Shown here piece after piece: positions 15,342 to 18,206 of a stretch of DNA of 18,206 bases. The position numbers were made by a program, and so were the translations under genes. The notes beneath the pieces are model-generated. The model was not told the DNA's origin and did not search any database. It saw only the letters and a program-made list of their open reading frames with translations. Within the stretch, counting starts at the first letter, position 1. Each line of letters opens with the position of its first letter. This DNA is from DASZXJ01 sp035545895 (lineage in GTDB: Bacteria; Planctomycetota; Phycisphaerae; Tepidisphaerales; Tepidisphaeraceae), in NCBI GenBank assembly GCA_035545895.1, contig DASZXJ010000237.1, positions 1-18,206 on the forward strand, written 5' to 3'.

Positions 15342-15451
15342 ACGTCGCTATTCAATAATAGGGATTTGGATGGGTTTATCCACTCCACAACGCGACTGGG
15401 TGTAAAAGGACGAAAGGGAAAAGGGGAGGTAAGAGGAGATGGGATTAAACG

Positions 15452-15470
15452 CCCACGGCGCTGCCGTGGG
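15452..15470. repeat. Perfect inverted repeat CCCACGGC-gct-GCCGTGGG
   Basis: An 8-base-pair stem with three-base loop, followed on the plus strand by TTTTACA. It resembles an intrinsic terminator, but no plus-strand gene ends here, so an interspersed palindromic element is as likely. Confidence 0.65.
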
Positions 15471-15477
15471 TTTTACA

Positions 15478-15503
15478 CGCGACTCCGGTCGCGATCGACC
15501 GGA
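15478..15503. repeat. Two overlapping, mutually exclusive hairpins
   Basis: CGCGAC-TCCG-GTCGCG (15478-15493) and TCCGGTCG-CGAT-CGACCGGA (15484-15503) share bases, so only one can form at a time. They lie in the presumptive leader side of either divergent gene. Confidence 0.6.
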
Positions 15504-15617
15504 CTAAAAAATTGAAAATGCGGTATTTGCAAGTGTCATAGGTGAAAAACGCAAAAACGAACCCACGGTGGGAACTTTCTTATGACTTGGCGCACTAATA
15601 GAGTATTGCTTCTCCTG

Positions 15618-15624
15618 AAAGGAG
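15618..15624 (+). promoter_or_regulatory. Shine-Dalgarno for the DUF4139 gene
   Basis: AAAGGAG lies eight bases before the ATG at 15633. It fixes the start there rather than at the in-frame ATG at 15582, and is one of the few clear ribosome binding sites in the window. Confidence 0.75.
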
Positions 15625-15632
15625 CCTGCCAC

Positions 15633-17717
15633 ATGCGGACCGCGTATTTCACCTTACTGGCAATCCTAAACGCCTGCGCCGTCGCGATGGCGCAAGCAGC
15701 GGCCCAGCCTCAAACTGATGTGCCGGTGAAAACCGTCGTGCTCTTCTCATCAGGCGTTGGATATTTCGAACATCTCGGCAATGTACAGGGGAATGCTTCC
15801 ACCGAACTGCGCTTCAAAACCGCGCAGATCAACGACATTCTCAAAAGCCTGGTCCTTCAGGACCTAGACAAGGGCACGGTCAGTACCGTGACGTATCCTT
15901 CGCAGGACCCGCTGGCCAAGACGCTACGAAGCTTTCAGGTGGATATCACAAGCAATCCATCGCTGGCCGACCTGCTCAATCAGATTCGCGGCGCGAAAGT
16001 GACGATCACGTCCAACGCCGAAAAGGTCAGCGGCACGGTACTGGGCGTTGAAAAGAAACAAAAGTCCGTGGGTGATAAGGGCAATCCGATCGAAGTGTCG
16101 GTCATCAACATATTGACCGGCGGAACAATTCGCGCGATCGAGCTCGACACGGTTGGTACGTTGGTATTGGATGATTCGCAGCTTCAGGAGGAATTGACCA
16201 AAGCACTTACAGCGCTCACGCAGGCGCGGGATCAGGATAAGAAACCCGTTACGATTAATTTCACGGGTGAAGGGAATCGTCGCGTGCGAATTGGTTATGT
16301 GGTTGAAACGCCAATCTGGAAGACGAGTTATCGGCTGATCATGGACGACAAGGCCGGCAAGTTGCAGGGGTGGGCGATCGTTGAAAATCAAACGGACAAT
16401 GACTGGAACAACGTGCAGTTGTCGCTGGTCAGCGGGCGGCCGATCTCGTTTGTAATGGATTTATACCAGCCGCTTTATATCAATCGACCGATTGTGGTGC
16501 CGGAATTGTTCGCCAGCCTTCGTCCGCGAGTTTACGAAGGCGGTATGACCACGCCCGCAGCACCGCCTGAGGCATTTGCTCTGAATCGAGCGCAAGCACT
16601 CAACGGCAGAGGCGGCGGTGGCGGCTTTGATGGTCGAGGTGGCAGGGATGTGGTTGCTATGCAAGGGCTGGCAGCTCCCGCTCGGGAAATGAGCAAATCG
16701 TTAAGCGATCTTCCTCAACTGGAGGCCATTTCGTCGATTCAAGCTGCTGCATCCGCAGCTCAGGTTGGCGAATTGTTTCAATACACCGTCGGCAACGTTT
16801 CACTGGCCCGGCAGAAATCCGCCATGCTCCCGATCATCAACGACAGCATCGATGTCGAACGTGTCTCGATCTACAACGCTTCAGTATTGCAGAAAAATCC
16901 TCTGAATGGCGCTCGTTTGAAAAACACCACCGACAAGCATCTGCTGCAGGGGCCGATTACCGTACTGGATGCCGGCAGTTATGCAGGCGATGCGCAGATC
17001 GACAATGTTCCGCCTGGCCAGGAACGATTGCTCAGTTATGGCATCGATTTGCAGATGATGGTTGACAATACGAAGAATTCCGAAAACGCCGCGATCCTTT
17101 CGGGCAAGATCGTCAAAGGCGTGCTTGAAATTTCCCGGCGGCATCAGGCGTCACTGGATTACCTCGCCGAGAACAAAAGCGACAAGGACAAGACCGTCAT
17201 CATCGAACATCCGATCCGCCAGGGCTGGAAGCTGATCGATACCGATAAGCCGATCGAAACGACGCAGACGCTATATCGTTTCAAAGGAACGGTGCCGGCA
17301 AAAAAATCGAGCAACCTGACGGTGAAGGAAGAAATCGTGGACGGCGAAACGATTGCTCTGTTGCCGGCAGACATCGGACAGATCGATTTCTATTCCCGCA
17401 CCAGCGAAATTCCCAAGAACGTCCGCGATGCGCTGGTCAAAGCCGTCCAACTCAAACAGGCGATGGTCGATACCCAAAGGCAGATCGACGAGCACAACAA
17501 ATCGCTCAGCGATATCACGACCGAGCAGAACCGTATTCGCGAGAACATGCGCACGGTCGCCAGCAACAGCCAGTATTACACCCGCCTGATGTCCAAGCTC
17601 AATGAACAGGAATCGCAGATCGAAAAGCTGCAATCCGAACGGGACGATCTGACGAAGAAGCTCGACGATCAGCGCAAGGGGTTGGAGGATTATCTGGGGA
17701 ATTTGAGCTTGGGATAA
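15633..17717 (+). CDS. Exported DUF4139 domain-containing protein with C-terminal coiled coil
   Basis: A 694-residue protein. Residues 1-22 (MRTAYFTLLAILNACAVAMA-QA) form a signal peptide. An N-terminal beta domain follows, with VKTVVLFSSGVGYFEHLG and LRFKTAQINDILKSLVLQDL. The DUF4139 core is recognisable in GYVVETPIWKTSYRLIMD, WAIVENQTDNDWNNVQLSLVSGRPISF and later ERVSIYNASV. A Gly-rich linker (NGRGGGGGFDGRGGRD) lies near residue 330. The last hundred residues are heptad-like and charged (VDTQRQIDEHNKSLSD, EQESQIEKLQSERDDL), a coiled coil that may mediate oligomerisation or partner binding. The function of DUF4139 proteins in bacteria is not established. Translation start rests on the strong Shine-Dalgarno. 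It stands alone between nuoB and a carbonic-anhydrase-like gene. Confidence 0.85.
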   Translation: MRTAYFTLLAILNACAVAMAQAAAQPQTDVPVKTVVLFSSGVGYFEHLGNVQGNASTELRFKTAQINDILKSLVLQDLDKGTVSTVTYPSQDPLAKTLRSFQVDITSNPSLADLLNQIRGAKVTITSNAEKVSGTVLGVEKKQKSVGDKGNPIEVSVINILTGGTIRAIELDTVGTLVLDDSQLQEELTKALTALTQARDQDKKPVTINFTGEGNRRVRIGYVVETPIWKTSYRLIMDDKAGKLQGWAIVENQTDNDWNNVQLSLVSGRPISFVMDLYQPLYINRPIVVPELFASLRPRVYEGGMTTPAAPPEAFALNRAQALNGRGGGGGFDGRGGRDVVAMQGLAAPAREMSKSLSDLPQLEAISSIQAAASAAQVGELFQYTVGNVSLARQKSAMLPIINDSIDVERVSIYNASVLQKNPLNGARLKNTTDKHLLQGPITVLDAGSYAGDAQIDNVPPGQERLLSYGIDLQMMVDNTKNSENAAILSGKIVKGVLEISRRHQASLDYLAENKSDKDKTVIIEHPIRQGWKLIDTDKPIETTQTLYRFKGTVPAKKSSNLTVKEEIVDGETIALLPADIGQIDFYSRTSEIPKNVRDALVKAVQLKQAMVDTQRQIDEHNKSLSDITTEQNRIRENMRTVASNSQYYTRLMSKLNEQESQIEKLQSERDDLTKKLDDQRKGLEDYLGNLSLG

Positions 17718-17720
17718 TTT

Positions 17721-17785
17721 GGACAAGGAGACAAGGGGAACTTGGCGGGCCAATTTTTTCCCCTTATCCCCGTGTCTCCTTGTCC
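17721..17785. repeat. Large nested inverted repeat after the DUF4139 gene
   Basis: Three nested stems: GGACAAGGAGACA (17721-17733) with TGTCTCCTTGTCC (17773-17785), AGGGGAA (17734-17740) with TTCCCCT (17758-17764), and TTGG/CCAA (17742-17745 with 17750-17753) at the tip. An eight-base bulge (17765-17772) interrupts the right arm. It starts four bases after the stop codon and could end transcription or protect the 3' end, but lacks a clean U-tract. Confidence 0.75.
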
Positions 17786-17807
17786 CCTTGTCTTGTAAAA
17801 TCGGTTC

Positions 17808-18206
17808 ATGTCCCACTTCAAAAAAACAGCAGGCAACTTCTATGTCGCGGATACGGCTCGGATTGTTGGGGATGTGACGATCGGCGAGCAGTGCAGTTTT
17901 TGGTTCAACGCGGTCGTTCGCGGAGACGTGGCGCCGGTGAAGTTCGGCAAACGCGTAAACGTGCAGGACTGCGCAGTCGTCCATACCGATACGGATGTTC
18001 CCAACGAAATCGGCGATGATGTGGTCATCGGTCATGGCGCGATCGTGCACGGCCGAAGCGTGGGCAGCGGATCATTGATTGGCATGTCGGCGACGTTGCT
18101 CAGTCGAACACGCATCGGAGAACGGTGCTTAATCGCGGCAGGTGCGGTGGTTGCGCCGGATATGCAGGTCCCGGACGGGATGCTGGTCATGGGGGTTCCC
18201 GCCAAA
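17808..18206 (+). CDS. Gamma-carbonic-anhydrase-like left-handed beta-helix protein (runs off right edge)
   Basis: The first 133 residues are present, with no stop before the window ends. Hexapeptide-repeat text of the gamma-CA/YrdA/PaaY group is clear: ARIVGDVTIGEQCSFWFNAVV, then RGDVAPVKFG, the NVQDCAVVHTD block with the first zinc His, and VIGHGAIVHG with the other two. Arg and Asp of RGD and Gln-Asp of VQD match positions important in Cam-type enzymes. These trimers bind zinc or iron; many are carbonic anhydrases and some are thioesterase-like or without known activity. The ATG at 17808 is supported by SHFKKTAGNFYVAD, a typical N terminus. A -10-like TAAAAT (17796-17801) ends six bases before it, with no Shine-Dalgarno, so the mRNA may be leaderless. 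Confidence 0.9.
   Translation, partial: MSHFKKTAGNFYVADTARIVGDVTIGEQCSFWFNAVVRGDVAPVKFGKRVNVQDCAVVHTDTDVPNEIGDDVVIGHGAIVHGRSVGSGSLIGMSATLLSRTRIGERCLIAAGAVVAPDMQVPDGMLVMGVPAK

Larger units (their letters stand above)
15342..15632. other. Divergent intergenic region between nuoB and the DUF4139 gene
   Basis: No gene is supported. It contains a purine-rich tract (about 15408-15445), GC hairpins described separately, the odd palindrome CCCACGGTGGG (15562-15572), and a weak TTGAAA (15512-15517) without a good -10. The DUF4139 Shine-Dalgarno is at its right end. Confidence 0.5.

Noticed and set aside
1..18206. tRNA, rRNA, tmRNA, RNase P or SRP RNA genes
   Set aside because: I looked for conserved T-loop, RNase P and SRP core strings in the gene-free regions and saw none, though a covariance search was not possible.

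Overview
The window is about 18.2 kb of moderately GC-rich bacterial DNA; hand-counted 60-base lines in ordinary genes give up to about 65-70% GC. It is tightly packed: stop/start overlaps of 1-4 bases, convergent genes 0-4 bases apart, and few clear Shine-Dalgarno sites. The gene mix includes AST arginine catabolism, an exported phosphodiesterase, a DUF4139 protein, non-hydrolysing WecB and DPM1-like/GT-C glycosyltransferases. Together with the interspersed GC palindromes and the short 'GGATTTT/GGATTGC' and 'GTCATT' intergenic repeats, this is most like a Planctomycetota chromosome, perhaps Phycisphaerae. That placement is an inference without phylogeny, and moderate at best.

Layout, left to right. 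A truncated HU-type DNA-binding protein (-) is followed by an exported alkaline-phosphatase-superfamily phosphodiesterase joined directly to acpS (+). A 650-base gene-free stretch of repeats ends in a strong intrinsic terminator. Next come the arginine succinyltransferase (AST) genes on the minus strand: astA and astD overlap, while astB is separated from them by a convergent membrane acyltransferase. astC and astE are not in the window. wecB and a DPM1-like GT2 (+) converge on a GT-C membrane glycosyltransferase (-), probably a polysaccharide or glycolipid module. Upstream of that GT-C gene, on the same strand, lie a two-CBS-domain protein and an M20 carboxypeptidase-G2-like hydrolase.

A markedly AT-richer two-gene cassette (13183-14773) follows: a DUF5131/Gp37-Gp68 protein with a C-x6-C-x2-C cluster motif and its partner TcmP, a Rossmann methyltransferase-like protein, overlapping by 47 bases. 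This is the best candidate for a poorly described system. It is wedged between the M20 gene and a nuoB that has no other nuo gene beside it. The right end holds hairpin-rich intergenic DNA, an exported DUF4139 protein with a Gly-rich linker and C-terminal coiled coil, a large nested inverted repeat, and a truncated gamma-carbonic-anhydrase-like protein.

Working together: AstA, AstB and AstD carry out three of the five steps turning arginine into glutamate and succinate. WecB, GT2 and GT-C fit surface glycan assembly. DUF5131 and TcmP are known to co-occur and are probably one functional unit of unknown chemistry.
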